A stretch of 64,000 bases of DNA from the NCBI GenBank assembly GCA_019417325.1, contig DXVO01000032.1, forward strand, positions 1-64,000, in the 5' to 3' direction. Positions 51,603 through 60,805 of the stretch are shown here, in pieces. The notes beneath the pieces were generated by a model that was not told where the DNA came from, searched no databases, and saw only the letters and a list, made by a program, of their open reading frames with translations. The position numbers and the translations under genes were made by a program. Each line of letters opens with the position of its first letter. Position 1 is the first letter of the stretch. The stretch comes from Parabacteroides sp. (GTDB taxonomy: Bacteria; Bacteroidota; Bacteroidia; Bacteroidales; Tannerellaceae).

Positions 51603-52901
51603 TTATCTCTTTTCCAATATCAATCCTAAATCAAATTGTGTACTTGCACCTACTACATTGTTGGTTACAACCTTCAATGCCATTTCTACCAGTGCATATG
51701 TATCCCCCAGTATATCTTTTAACATAGGAAGGGCTTTGGTTGCCAATACCAGATACTCATTCAAGATTGCCTTATCTACCCATACTTTCAGTGTACCGTC
51801 TGTATCTATATAATAATGTAGGGTAACCGGATATTTCAAATCCATGCCTACTACGGATTTGAAATCCACAACAAGATTCATTTCTTTTTCTTTAAAACCG
51901 AAAGTCAAAATGTCCAAAGTTTTAGTTTGGTCGGAATCATCAATAGGATGATAGGAAACAATTACATTTCCGTTCTCTTTAAATTCAACGGACTCAAAAT
52001 AGGGAAGTAATAACATCAATACCGTTTTGAAGGCCATGTTTACTGTTTCATCCGTCATTTCTTCTTTGATGAAGTTCTTTATTATGTCCGGAAGCATATC
52101 GATAAATTCTTTCGGAAGAGTAATATGCCCTTCTTGCGTTTTAAATTCAAAGATAAACACACGAGCACTCTTAATGCCCCACTTACCAACAACAGGAGAA
52201 AGTGATTTATAGTCTACATTAATCTCCAATACGCCGTTTTTAATACTGCCGTTAATCGTTATATCATAGCTTCCTTCTTTTTTGCTACTTCCACTTAACC
52301 AATATATTTCTCCAACTGGCAGAAGCTCCACATCGACAGAGAAATCATTGACGAGATAGGCTAATGTTTGGAATTTTAAGGTTGCTTTCGAAGCGGACAC
52401 CGCTAATACGGTGACTGGAAATTTAGCATCCTGGGCTACATTGTTAACTTTAATACTAAGACTGTCATTCGCATAACTACCGGCAATAGCTCCCCAACCG
52501 GAGGTGGTTATGTCGATAAGTATTTTACCGTCTTTCGTTACATTTCCATTTACCTTTACTGTTAATCCAAGGTCGGTGTCGGTTTTCGTTTCGCCTTTTA
52601 TATTTGCACTGCCCTGGAAATTGTAGGAATGGTTATCCTGCTCTTCCATTGTTACATTAACGGGTACGGAGCTATGTCCGTACAATACATTTTTAAGAGT
52701 GACAATTGCTGTTTTTGCAGACTGTACGTCAATAGTAATTGCTGTTCCGGCAATGCTTTTCCCATTTAATGTCAAGGTGGCATTCTCTGCTGTAATATTT
52801 TTAGGGATTTCTTTCCATGTATCTCCATCCTCTTTGCTACAGGACATGAAAATACTCACAGAACACATAAGGGTAAGTAAAAAGAATAGTTTTTTCTTCA
52901 T
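51603..52901 (-). CDS. DUF4925-like surface lipoprotein
   Basis: 432 residues, lipobox FMSC (Cys21). Beta-rich repeats of about 100 residues: the first (ATLTLNGKSIAGTAITIDVQSAKTAIVTLKNVLYG, VTMEEQDNHSYNFQG) matches the start of the paralogue at 57165. The C-terminal half is helical with amphipathic stretches and ends TQFDLGLILEKR, matching LELGINLVKK and FELGIAFKQN in the other two. Function unknown. The family name DUF4925 is from memory. On the opposite strand to its three relatives, which start 550 bases away. Confidence 0.7.
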   Translation of the reverse strand: MKKKLFFLLTLMCSVSIFMSCSKEDGDTWKEIPKNITAENATLTLNGKSIAGTAITIDVQSAKTAIVTLKNVLYGHSSVPVNVTMEEQDNHSYNFQGSANIKGETKTDTDLGLTVKVNGNVTKDGKILIDITTSGWGAIAGSYANDSLSIKVNNVAQDAKFPVTVLAVSASKATLKFQTLAYLVNDFSVDVELLPVGEIYWLSGSSKKEGSYDITINGSIKNGVLEINVDYKSLSPVVGKWGIKSARVFIFEFKTQEGHITLPKEFIDMLPDIIKNFIKEEMTDETVNMAFKTVLMLLLPYFESVEFKENGNVIVSYHPIDDSDQTKTLDILTFGFKEKEMNLVVDFKSVVGMDLKYPVTLHYYIDTDGTLKVWVDKAILNEYLVLATKALPMLKDILGDTYALVEMALKVVTNNVVGASTQFDLGLILEKR

Positions 52902-53453
52902 TTTCTATACTAAATTGATTAAATATTCAGGGTTTCTGCAAAGTAAAGGCTTTATTCGACTCGCGTAAAGAGAGATGTTTGCGATTGTATGTTCTATTTT
53001 TAAGAAAGGAGAGATGACCAGATGAATAAAGAGGAAAGAGCAATCTAAGCGAATTTAAGAAAATATACTGAATAATTCTATATTTATGTATAATAAAAAA
53101 TAGAATTATTATCAATCACCATTCCATAGAAGATAATTTTGACACAAGAGGGCGTGTTCGTTTTTTAAGATTGAGACGACTTTTATCCCTAACATAAGCA
53201 GACGTAAGCGGTGAATCTTTGCTTTTAATCTCGATTTATATAGCCTGATACAAGCAATAATACCTTTGACCTGGCAAATTGTAGAAGAATTTTATTCAGA
53301 AGAGGTGTTACATCTTTGGTATATAGTGTTCTATTTTTAAGAAATCAATTTTATTTATCTACATTTTACGTTTTTTATTGTCCCTTCTTTACAATAATCA
53401 CTACATTCGCCGTTCAAATAAATTTAAATTCTACCAATTAAAAAAAGAAAATC
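52902..53453. other. Divergent intergenic region with an 18-bp direct repeat
   Basis: No gene is supported. Two identical copies of TGTTCTATTTTTAAGAAA lie at 52990-53007 and 53327-53344. TACCTTTG at 53261-53268 is a perfect plus-strand -7 box but would leave a leader of about 180 bases for the gene at 53454. CAAAGTAA (52939-52946) is an imperfect minus-strand -7 for the gene ending at 51603. Confidence 0.5.
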
Positions 53454-55004
53454 ATGAAGAAAAGAAGTATTTTGTACTTATTGTTATTAATTTGCTCAAC
53501 GGGACTTTTGTTCTCTTCCTGTGGCAAAGAAGATATAAAGGGAGACCCGGACCAAGAACAAGGTGGTGGCGATGATGATACGGACAACCCTGTACTACCT
53601 GTGGAAAAAGAACTGGCTGGAACTTACAAAGGTTTATTAAGTATATTGGTTGACGGAAATAAATTAGGTGATGATGCTGTCCAAAAAATTTATATTTCAA
53701 AATCTGCGCTTGGGGATAATCTTCTAAAGTTAGAACTGAAAGATTTTACATTTGGTATACCTATCGGAGATATAAATGTTGATTCTTGTGCTGTTACATT
53801 GAAGGATAACATTTATTCTTTCAGCGGAAATGTTACATTAACATTTGCTGCCCCTATAGGAACTTGCCCTATCAATGTAGAAGGAACGATTGAAGAAAGC
53901 AATATTAATATCAATATTACAGTAGCTGTTGCTGCTTTAGGCCAGGATGTAGTAGCTAAATTTGAAGGTTCCAAAATGACAGGCAATGAAAATACGGAAG
54001 CTAAAATCCTTACTTACACCTTCGATAATAATTTGATTACAGAGCAACCCGCCATTGACGAAGACAATGGCGAGATTACTTTTAAAGTAATCGATTCTGC
54101 AACTGATGACGATTTGAAAGCCTTAGTTCCAACTATCACTATTTCAGAAAAAGCGACAATTATTCCAGCAAGCGAAGAAGCACAAGATTTCTCAAACGGT
54201 AAGAAAGTTACTTATACAGTTGTGTCGGAAGATGGTACGGTGAAGACTTATAAAGTATATATTGCAGGTAGTCAAAGTGTATTGAAATACTCATTTGAAG
54301 AATGGAGTGACATTTTAGGAGGAAATCATCCTTACTATAACCCTAAGCCAGAAGATGAATTAGCTACTCCAAATAAAGGCGTTGCTCTTTTGTATACATT
54401 TAAATATACAGGTGAATATCCGGTCTTGAAAGAAGAAAAAGGAGTTAATGGTATGGGCATTAAACTTGTAACCCGTTATACAAAAACATCATCTACAATT
54501 CCCCCAACAATTACAGCAGGTTCACTTTTTACTGGTGAAATGAAGATTGGCTTATCGTCTTTAAGTAAACCATTAGAATCTACTCACTTTGGTATTCTTT
54601 ATAAAAAGAAACCTATTTCTTTTAAAGGTTATTATAAATATACTCCGGGAGAGGAGTTTCGCGATGGTACTAATAAAGGAGATGTGGTTGTTGAAGGTCA
54701 AGTTGATGAATGTTCTATTAAGGCTATATTATATCAGGTAGAGAGTGAAGCTGAATATTTGGATGGAACTAACATTAATACATCACCTAAACGCGTTGCC
54801 ATAGCCGAATTACCGGATGGAACAGCTAAAGCAGAATATACATCATTTGATATTCCTTTCGTTTTTGAGACAGGAAAAGAGTACGACCCCTCAAAAATTT
54901 ATAAACTTGCCATTATTTGTACAGCAAGTAAAGAAGGTGATCTTTTCAAAGGAGCTCCTAATAGTACATTAATCCTTGATGAATTAGAAGTTATTGGAGA
55001 ATAA
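53454..55004 (+). CDS. Lipoprotein with calycin-like, DUF5018-like and PCMD-like domains
   Basis: 516 residues, lipobox FSSC (Cys23), followed by an Asp/Gly-rich linker. Residues about 48-175 form a calycin-like barrel (GTYKGLLSILVDGNKLG, LKLELKDFTFGIPIGDINVDSC). Residues 180-265 are DUF5018-like (AKILTYTFDNNLITEQPAIDEDNGEITFKV, VTYTVVSEDGTVKTYKV). Residues 270-516 resemble the PCMD carbohydrate-metabolism domain (GVALLYTFKYTGEYPVLKEEK, IKLVTRY, FKGYYKYTPGEEF). These domains occur together in outer-surface lipoproteins of Bacteroidales, likely glycan- or host-contact proteins. Followed by a terminator. Confidence 0.75.
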   Translation: MKKRSILYLLLLICSTGLLFSSCGKEDIKGDPDQEQGGGDDDTDNPVLPVEKELAGTYKGLLSILVDGNKLGDDAVQKIYISKSALGDNLLKLELKDFTFGIPIGDINVDSCAVTLKDNIYSFSGNVTLTFAAPIGTCPINVEGTIEESNININITVAVAALGQDVVAKFEGSKMTGNENTEAKILTYTFDNNLITEQPAIDEDNGEITFKVIDSATDDDLKALVPTITISEKATIIPASEEAQDFSNGKKVTYTVVSEDGTVKTYKVYIAGSQSVLKYSFEEWSDILGGNHPYYNPKPEDELATPNKGVALLYTFKYTGEYPVLKEEKGVNGMGIKLVTRYTKTSSTIPPTITAGSLFTGEMKIGLSSLSKPLESTHFGILYKKKPISFKGYYKYTPGEEFRDGTNKGDVVVEGQVDECSIKAILYQVESEAEYLDGTNINTSPKRVAIAELPDGTAKAEYTSFDIPFVFETGKEYDPSKIYKLAIICTASKEGDLFKGAPNSTLILDELEVIGE

Positions 55005-55025
55005 ATTTATTATTTAGATTATAGA

Positions 55026-55062
55026 AAAAAGAGGTATCAACGGCAATGGTGATGCCTCTTTC
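55026..55062 (+). terminator. Terminator of the calycin-like lipoprotein gene
   Basis: AAAGAGGTATCA (to 55039) pairs with TGATGCCTCTTT (55050-55062) with one mismatch, followed by CCTTTTT. Confidence 0.75.
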
Positions 55063-55682
55063 CTTTTTGTACAATATCAGTATACTTAATGTATGCCTGA
55101 TCAGTTCTATCAACAAACATTACCTATAAATTAACTATCATAACTATCATTTTTTTTAAGAAGCATATGTTCGATATATTAAGTTATGAGAGTTCCTGTT
55201 TTAAGCTATCATTTATCCATCATACAACCATCATTTTTTTTGTAAAAAGACGTCTTCTTATACTGCTAAAAAATACTAGAACTGAGATTTGTTTCATTTT
55301 TTCCTATATCTCTTTTTTTTAAAATTATAATCTTATCTTGTAGAAACACTTAGCTTTTGTTGTCTAGATGCCTGTCTAAAACAATTTACCACCTCCGTCT
55401 TCATGGTACCGACCCCCAAGTGTAAATCCTACTGAGATCTGGGCGTTAAGCAATGAAGTAATGATCTCTCTGATTTTCAGTGATTATTAAAAAGGCAACT
55501 TCTATGCCGTTTCAATGTCAATTACGATGTATAGAAAGCTTCAAACTAAAATTAACCAATTATATTCAATTGAAAAAGAAGAATCATGTTTCTTTATTGG
55601 GAAAATATGTTCTTTTTTTAAGAAAACATCCTATAAAATTCATGGCTTACCTTTTATTTTGTTCATTTTGTATAGAATTTGC
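55063..55682. other. Long AT-rich intergenic region with a possible gene remnant
   Basis: About 600 bases without a supported gene. AACTATCATAACTATCAT at 55133-55150 repeats the AACTATCATA unit found at 18362. A minus-strand frame from 55483 to TAG at 55376 reads SLLNAQISVGFTLGG, then RYHEDGGGKLF, in a GC-richer patch, and may be the tail of a lost outer-membrane beta-barrel gene. A 107-codon plus-strand ORF (55480-55803) runs across the next promoter and is not accepted. Confidence 0.4.
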
Positions 55683-55690
55683 TATATTTG
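55683..55690 (+). promoter_or_regulatory. -7 box (TATATTTG) of the lipoprotein gene at 55739
   Basis: Perfect TAnnTTTG box with TTTTG at 55657-55661 (21 bases upstream) as -33. It lies 49 bases before the ATG. Confidence 0.65.
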
Positions 55691-55738
55691 CATTCACTAA
55701 TAGTTATATTTTTTTATTTATTAATAAAGTAAGGAGAA

Positions 55739-56932
55739 ATGAAAAAGAAATTAATTTACTTATTTACGATTCTTTGTTTTACAAGCGCATTTACAGCTTG
55801 TAGTAACGATAATGGAAATGGTGATCCAGAACCTGAAGTTCCAGTTCTATTGAAAGGAGAAAATATGTATGATGGAGATAAATTAGCTTTGACATATAGT
55901 GATGTAGCCATGCCTGGCAAACAAATTAAATTTGGAACAACTGACGGCAAAACAGGAACTCTTACAATGAGCGGAGTTTTAGACTTATCCTCATTATTAT
56001 CATCTAAAAGTGATAACACACCTTTAGCTCCTGGGGTTATCCCTGGAGAAACTTCCACGATAATATCAAATATCGAATTGAAACAGTCTGGAAACAAATA
56101 CACCTTTTCTGGAACAGATACGAATGACAATCGTTCTGTAGAATATACAGGTGAAGTCGATTCTACTAAACTTACTGTATCCTTAAAAGTAAAGATGGCT
56201 ACCAATAATTTACTTGGAACTTGGAATTTAAGTGAATATATTCCGTACCAATCAGGCTGTATATATTCATCATGGAAATCAGGAAAAGAGTTTAAATTTG
56301 AAGTTGACGAGTTTCCAGGTCTGACAGAACCATGGGAGATAGCACCGGGAGATTTTATTACATTGGCTTTGACTATGATGCAGTTTGATGGTAAAAATCC
56401 AGATCAGTTATTACTTTCAGTATTAAAAGATATTACATTCAAAGAGGATGGAAATATTATAGCAACTTATTCAGAAGGAAAGAATATTCAAGATCCGCAA
56501 TGGACAGAATCTCCTACAAACATCGCTCAATATTATGTTAAAAATAATACTATTTATTTGTTATTAAATCCTTCTATGTTAATTTCAGCTATTGCAACTA
56601 AAGCTGAAACATCAAGTGCTCAAGATCAAGTCATAGCAGGATTAATAACAAATATTCTTCCAATGTTAGGCTCTGGATTTCCTTTAGCATATAAGATTGA
56701 AGAAGGAAAACTAACAGTATTTGCAGATACAGAATTAACAATGAAATTACTCAGTGTAGTTTCTCCTTTATTACAAGATGAAACATTTGTAACAGAACTT
56801 CTAACAAAGATGGCTCAAGATCCTCAATTCGGAGGATTTACTCCTATGGTTAAGTCAATATTAAGACAACTACCAGAAGTCTTAGAAAAAACGACACAAC
56901 TTGAACTTGGAATTAATCTAGTAAAAAAATAG
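55739..56932 (+). CDS. DUF4925-like surface lipoprotein
   Basis: 397 residues, lipobox FTAC (Cys21), then an Asn/Gly/Glu-rich linker. YDGDKLALTYSDVAMPGKQIKF and GVIPGETSTIISNIEL match the middle of the paralogue at 57165 (DKLILNYSEAVLLGKTVTI; GVIPGESETIISGVQF). So this gene corresponds to the larger one without its first repeat. The helical C-terminal half (NIAQYYVKNNTIYLLLNPSMLI; GFPLAYKIEEGKLTVFAD) ends TTQLELGINLVKK. Function unknown, predicted outer-surface lipoprotein. Confidence 0.72.
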   Translation: MKKKLIYLFTILCFTSAFTACSNDNGNGDPEPEVPVLLKGENMYDGDKLALTYSDVAMPGKQIKFGTTDGKTGTLTMSGVLDLSSLLSSKSDNTPLAPGVIPGETSTIISNIELKQSGNKYTFSGTDTNDNRSVEYTGEVDSTKLTVSLKVKMATNNLLGTWNLSEYIPYQSGCIYSSWKSGKEFKFEVDEFPGLTEPWEIAPGDFITLALTMMQFDGKNPDQLLLSVLKDITFKEDGNIIATYSEGKNIQDPQWTESPTNIAQYYVKNNTIYLLLNPSMLISAIATKAETSSAQDQVIAGLITNILPMLGSGFPLAYKIEEGKLTVFADTELTMKLLSVVSPLLQDETFVTELLTKMAQDPQFGGFTPMVKSILRQLPEVLEKTTQLELGINLVKK

Positions 56933-56947
56933 TTCCTAACTATACTA

Positions 56948-56986
56948 AGCAGACATCCTAAGTATTTTTATTTTAGGGTGTCTGCT
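56948..56986 (+). terminator. Terminator of the lipoprotein gene at 55739
   Basis: Arms 56948-56961 (AGCAGACATCCTAA) and 56973-56986 pair with one G-T pair, followed by ATTCTTTTATT. Confidence 0.8.
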
Positions 56987-57164
56987 ATTCTTTTATTCTA
57001 ATCCACGGACAATTAACACAAAATTTTATAAATCGGAAACGAAATATATACAATAGACCTTGAATAGACCAATCTAAACCCCTTAATTTGCAAAGTTTTT
57101 GATATGAGCCAAAAACAGACTACCGGTTAAATAAGAACATTCTTTTATATTAAAATAAAATCAA

Positions 57165-58730
57165 ATGAAAAAAAGTGTATTGTATTTTTGCACATTAATA
57201 TTAATGTGCATCCTTACTACCTCCTGTAGTAAGGATGATAATGGTAAACAAACTGATGATGATACCAGTTGGCAAATATTACCGGAAGGTGATATTGCAA
57301 CAGAAAACGTAGATTTGAATTTAGATGGTGTGTCTTCTACCGGAGAGATTAGTTTTAAAGCTCTAAGTTCTGATAAGGCTCAAATAGAACTTAAAAATGT
57401 AATTAAAGGATATAGCGAGGTTGCTATTGATTTAACCATGGAAAAGCAGGCTGATAATTCATTTAATTTTTCTGGTAAGAAATTAATGGATACAGCCCCT
57501 GATTTAACAAAAGCAGACGCAGGTAAAACAACTTTTTTAACTGTTGAAGTTAGCGGAAATATTACTCAGGAAGGGAAGATGACCATTACAGTTAAGACTG
57601 CGGGTATTGCTAATTATGCTGGTGACTATAATAATGACAAACTTATTTTAAATTATAGTGAGGCTGTATTATTAGGTAAAACTGTTACCATAAGTGCTGA
57701 TAATTCAAATATGAGTTTCATACTTAAGGGAGTAATACCTGGAGAATCAGAGACTATTATTTCTGGTGTACAGTTCGATGAAAAAGGAGCTTTTTCTGGA
57801 GGAACAAAAACGACAGAAGGAACGAGCATTAAATATGCCGGTTCTCTATCAATTGAAACAAGTGTTTTAACGCTTGATTTATCTGTGACACTGTCTGAAA
57901 CAGCTTTAGGTAAACTAAATGGAGTATGGCCTTTACTTGATAAGGTAGACACTGATGAATTTATGACTGAAATAAAATCATCCCCTTTCATCTTAAGATG
58001 GCCTGCTATAACTGTAATAGAAGAAACCGGTACAGATGGTGAACAAATAGCAAGACTTGGTTCTGTAATTATTTCTCATATTCTTGCAGAAGTGTTAAGC
58101 CAAGTGACATTCCATACAGATGGTAATATAACAGCACAATATTATTCAAAATTACCATTCAATGGAGATAATGCTATGGAATGGATTACAGGGAATGCTT
58201 TTAATATGGATATCAATCCTTCGCATACAGAATGGAACACTTCTCCAAAAAACTTAGCTTTTTGGTATACAAAAAATAATAAACTATATGTTATGCCAAA
58301 TATTGAGATGATAATGAAACAAGCTTCTCTAGACAATGGAAATGGCGGAGCTTCAGTTGGAGGATTGGAAGATATACTATCACTCATGTCTAAATTAGGT
58401 TTAGATACAAGTAAATTAGATCCTGCATTAATAGAGCAAGTAATTCAATGGCTCACTACTGGCATCCCTTTAAATTATAGAATAGTCGATGGTAGATTAG
58501 AAATTTATGTAGATAAGGAAATGGTAGAACCTTTTATGCCAATACTTTTTGCTATGTTACCTTCATTACAGGCTAAATTAGACGAAATGGCAGTAGAAAA
58601 TCCATTGATTAATTATTTACCGACATTATTATCTCTTAATAAGCTTACAGATATAGAAACGATTTGGAAAAATAACACTAAGCTTTTTGAGTTAGGTATA
58701 GCATTTAAACAGAATGAGGTAAAAGAATAA
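57165..58730 (+). CDS. DUF4925-like surface lipoprotein, two-repeat form
   Basis: 521 residues, lipobox TTSC (Cys21). Repeat 1 (about 45-150) aligns with the protein encoded at 51603. Repeat 2 (about 155-255) and the helical C-terminal part (WNTSPKNLAFWYTKNNKLYVMPNIEMI; TGIPLNYRIVDGRLEIYVD) align with the protein encoded at 55739. It thus joins the two smaller paralogues and is probably the ancestral or composite form. Ends FELGIAFKQNEVKE. The upstream -7 (TTAATTTG, about 57083) is weak. Function unknown. Confidence 0.72.
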   Translation: MKKSVLYFCTLILMCILTTSCSKDDNGKQTDDDTSWQILPEGDIATENVDLNLDGVSSTGEISFKALSSDKAQIELKNVIKGYSEVAIDLTMEKQADNSFNFSGKKLMDTAPDLTKADAGKTTFLTVEVSGNITQEGKMTITVKTAGIANYAGDYNNDKLILNYSEAVLLGKTVTISADNSNMSFILKGVIPGESETIISGVQFDEKGAFSGGTKTTEGTSIKYAGSLSIETSVLTLDLSVTLSETALGKLNGVWPLLDKVDTDEFMTEIKSSPFILRWPAITVIEETGTDGEQIARLGSVIISHILAEVLSQVTFHTDGNITAQYYSKLPFNGDNAMEWITGNAFNMDINPSHTEWNTSPKNLAFWYTKNNKLYVMPNIEMIMKQASLDNGNGGASVGGLEDILSLMSKLGLDTSKLDPALIEQVIQWLTTGIPLNYRIVDGRLEIYVDKEMVEPFMPILFAMLPSLQAKLDEMAVENPLINYLPTLLSLNKLTDIETIWKNNTKLFELGIAFKQNEVKE

Positions 58731-58759
58731 GGTGAATATTTTGTTAATAATAACTTAAT

Positions 58760-58805
58760 AAAAAAGAGAAATCTTCTATTAATTTGTAGAGGATTTCTCT
58801 TTTTT
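58760..58805. terminator. Bidirectional terminator between lipoprotein and esterase genes
   Basis: AAAAAAGAGAAATC (from 58760) pairs with GATTTCTCTTTTTT (to 58805), with an inner CTT/AAG-like extension. It serves the converging genes ending at 58730 and 58830. Confidence 0.8.
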
Positions 58806-58829
58806 AGTATAAGATTCGATTTAATCTAT

Positions 58830-59624
58830 TTATTTTTTTCCTAATAACCACTTCCTTAATTCCCTCATCAACTCTTCCCTGTATGGAAATGACTCCCTGA
58901 ATGCAAAGCTATGCCCACCTTCCGGGTAAACATGAAGACTTACCGGAACCTTATTTTCTAAAAGAGCTTGGCAATAAGAAATACTGTTTTTGGGAGAAAC
59001 CGCTGCATCATCTGCTGCAACCGTAATAAATGCAGGTGGAGTATCTTTAGTGATATGCAGATTAGCAGAGTAAGCCCGTATCAATTCTTTATCCGGCTGT
59101 TCACCCAGAATCTGTTTTCGTGAATTTATATGCGTAATGGAATCCTCCATACTGATAACCGGATAAAAAAGAATCTGGAAATCAGGACGTGTATCGGCTG
59201 TGGTAAACACAGAAGCAGACGCAGCAATATAGCCACCTATCGAAGCTCCCATAACACCTAAACTGGTAAAACGCCATTCCTCTTTATGCTGTCGCATAAT
59301 CTGCAAGCTTTGTTGAATATCGTCAAGGAGAACATTCTTATGCCCATTTGGCATTCGATATTTTAGAATGCCAAAAGTTATTCCTTGCTGATTGAACCAT
59401 TCCGCCATATCATGCCCTTCATGCCCAACTGCAACCTTTGTCAGACCACCTCCCGGGCACATAACAATCGCTTTACCACTTGGATTTTCTGCCGGATAAA
59501 CTATCAGGGCCGGACTTGAAACATTTGCGATAAAACCCGGCAACGAAGTATCTTCAGCTCCGCTCAATCCATTAGCCTCCGGTGTACCATCAGGCCAGAT
59601 GTTTAATTCTATATACTGTTCCAT
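58830..59624 (-). CDS. Alpha/beta-hydrolase esterase
   Basis: 264 residues. MCPGGGLTKVA near 55 is the oxyanion loop, GVMGASIGGYIAAS near 125 holds the nucleophile Ser (GxSxG), TVAADDAAV the Asp, and YPEGGHSFAF the His. The layout is that of BD-FAE/acetyl-xylan-esterase-like hydrolases of Bacteroidetes. No signal peptide, so it would act in the cytoplasm. It follows the dihydroorotate dehydrogenase gene by 21 bases, so the two are probably co-transcribed. Substrate unknown. Confidence 0.85.
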   Translation of the reverse strand: MEQYIELNIWPDGTPEANGLSGAEDTSLPGFIANVSSPALIVYPAENPSGKAIVMCPGGGLTKVAVGHEGHDMAEWFNQQGITFGILKYRMPNGHKNVLLDDIQQSLQIMRQHKEEWRFTSLGVMGASIGGYIAASASVFTTADTRPDFQILFYPVISMEDSITHINSRKQILGEQPDKELIRAYSANLHITKDTPPAFITVAADDAAVSPKNSISYCQALLENKVPVSLHVYPEGGHSFAFRESFPYREELMRELRKWLLGKK

Positions 59625-59645
59625 TTCTATATAATTTTATTCGAT

Positions 59646-60638
59646 TCAAATAACCTTTGCCATTTGTTTAACAACCGAAGGACCCGAAAAGATGAAGGCT
59701 GAATAAATTTGTATCAAATCTGCACCTGCGGCTTGCATATGAAGAGCATCTTCCGGTGTCATAATACCTCCGGCACCTATGATAAGAACCTCCTTTCCAA
59801 GTTGCCTTCTTAATAACTCGACAATCCGGCGGGATTTGTTTCCGATACCTCTTCCGCTTACTCCTCCGGCACCGTAAACAGCTAACTCTTGAGCTGTATA
59901 ATTTTGTATATTCGAACGGTCTGTTGTCGGACCAGTAGCAATTACACCGTCTATATGGAAGCGTTGAATTAAACCGGTCACTTTGTCAATCTCTTCTTCC
60001 GGAAGATCTGCTGATAGTTTTAATAGGACAGGACGACTTGAAGATACGGCACTTCTGTATTGATCAAGTTCTTCGAGAATCCGGATAAATAATTCATCGT
60101 CAGGAGAGGGAAGGTTGATTGTAAAATAGTCTGCTTTAGGGGAAAGAACTTTATATAGAGATAGGATATCGTTAATTGCTGCCTCTCCAGTCGATTCCGG
60201 ATTTTTGTTGATATTGATACCCAACAGATAGTTGCGGGAAGACCTTTGTAAATGCCTGTTTAATTCATCCAGTCCGGGATTGTTAAATCCGGTTCTGGAA
60301 ATCAGAGAATCATACTTGGGAAGACGGAATATGCGTGGTCCGGGATTCCCTTTTTGGGGAGAAGGGGTGATGGTTCCTATTTCAATAAATCCAAATCCGA
60401 AATCCGATAGTTCATCAAACAGTTCTCCTTGTTTATCAAATCCTGCGGACAAACCGATTCTACACTTGACAATCTGCTTCCCCCAATGGAAAGGTGTTGT
60501 TTGCTGCTTGCATAAGTTACGTATAAAAGACCGCAACCAAGGAAGATGACTATACATTTTTAATCCGCCTGCCAGCAGGTTGTGTACATTTTCCGGTTCG
60601 AGCAAAAATAATAGAGGCCTGATGATTTGTTTGTACAT
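59646..60638 (-). CDS. pyrD: Dihydroorotate dehydrogenase, class 2-like, divergent
   Basis: 330 residues. GLSAGFDKQGELFDELSDFGFGFIEIGTITPSPQKGNPGPRIF and SRTGFNNPG are class 2 PyrD signatures, and IIGAGGIMTPEDALHMQAAGADLIQIY is the phosphate-binding end. The usual NxSSPNT active-site motif reads INLPSPDD here: the second Ser is kept, but the following Asn is Asp. It may be a second, altered copy beside a class 1 enzyme elsewhere. Class 2 enzymes are membrane-associated and pass electrons to quinone. Own promoter upstream; leads into the esterase gene. Confidence 0.85.
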   Translation of the reverse strand: MYKQIIRPLLFLLEPENVHNLLAGGLKMYSHLPWLRSFIRNLCKQQTTPFHWGKQIVKCRIGLSAGFDKQGELFDELSDFGFGFIEIGTITPSPQKGNPGPRIFRLPKYDSLISRTGFNNPGLDELNRHLQRSSRNYLLGININKNPESTGEAAINDILSLYKVLSPKADYFTINLPSPDDELFIRILEELDQYRSAVSSSRPVLLKLSADLPEEEIDKVTGLIQRFHIDGVIATGPTTDRSNIQNYTAQELAVYGAGGVSGRGIGNKSRRIVELLRRQLGKEVLIIGAGGIMTPEDALHMQAAGADLIQIYSAFIFSGPSVVKQMAKVI

Positions 60639-60663
60639 AATTTGTTTGTTTTTATTGTCACTG

Positions 60664-60671
60664 CAAAGCTA
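60664..60671 (-). promoter_or_regulatory. -7 box (TAGCTTTG) of pyrD
   Basis: Minus-strand TAGCTTTG, perfect TAnnTTTG, 25 bases before the ATG at 60638. Confidence 0.6.
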
Positions 60672-60805
60672 TTCAATAAGAATCAGATATACTATTTCAA
60701 TATTTTTATAGATTATAATAGGAAGTTATTTGCATGACTGACCTATTTTTTTTTCTTTTGTCATAGAAAAATCCGTCTACCTTAATTTTATCTGATATTA
60801 TAAGT

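Noticed and set aside
55480..55803. 107-codon plus-strand ORF before the 55739 lipoprotein gene
   Set aside because: It overlaps the promoter and first 65 bases of a well-supported gene and has low-complexity composition driven by AT-rich DNA.
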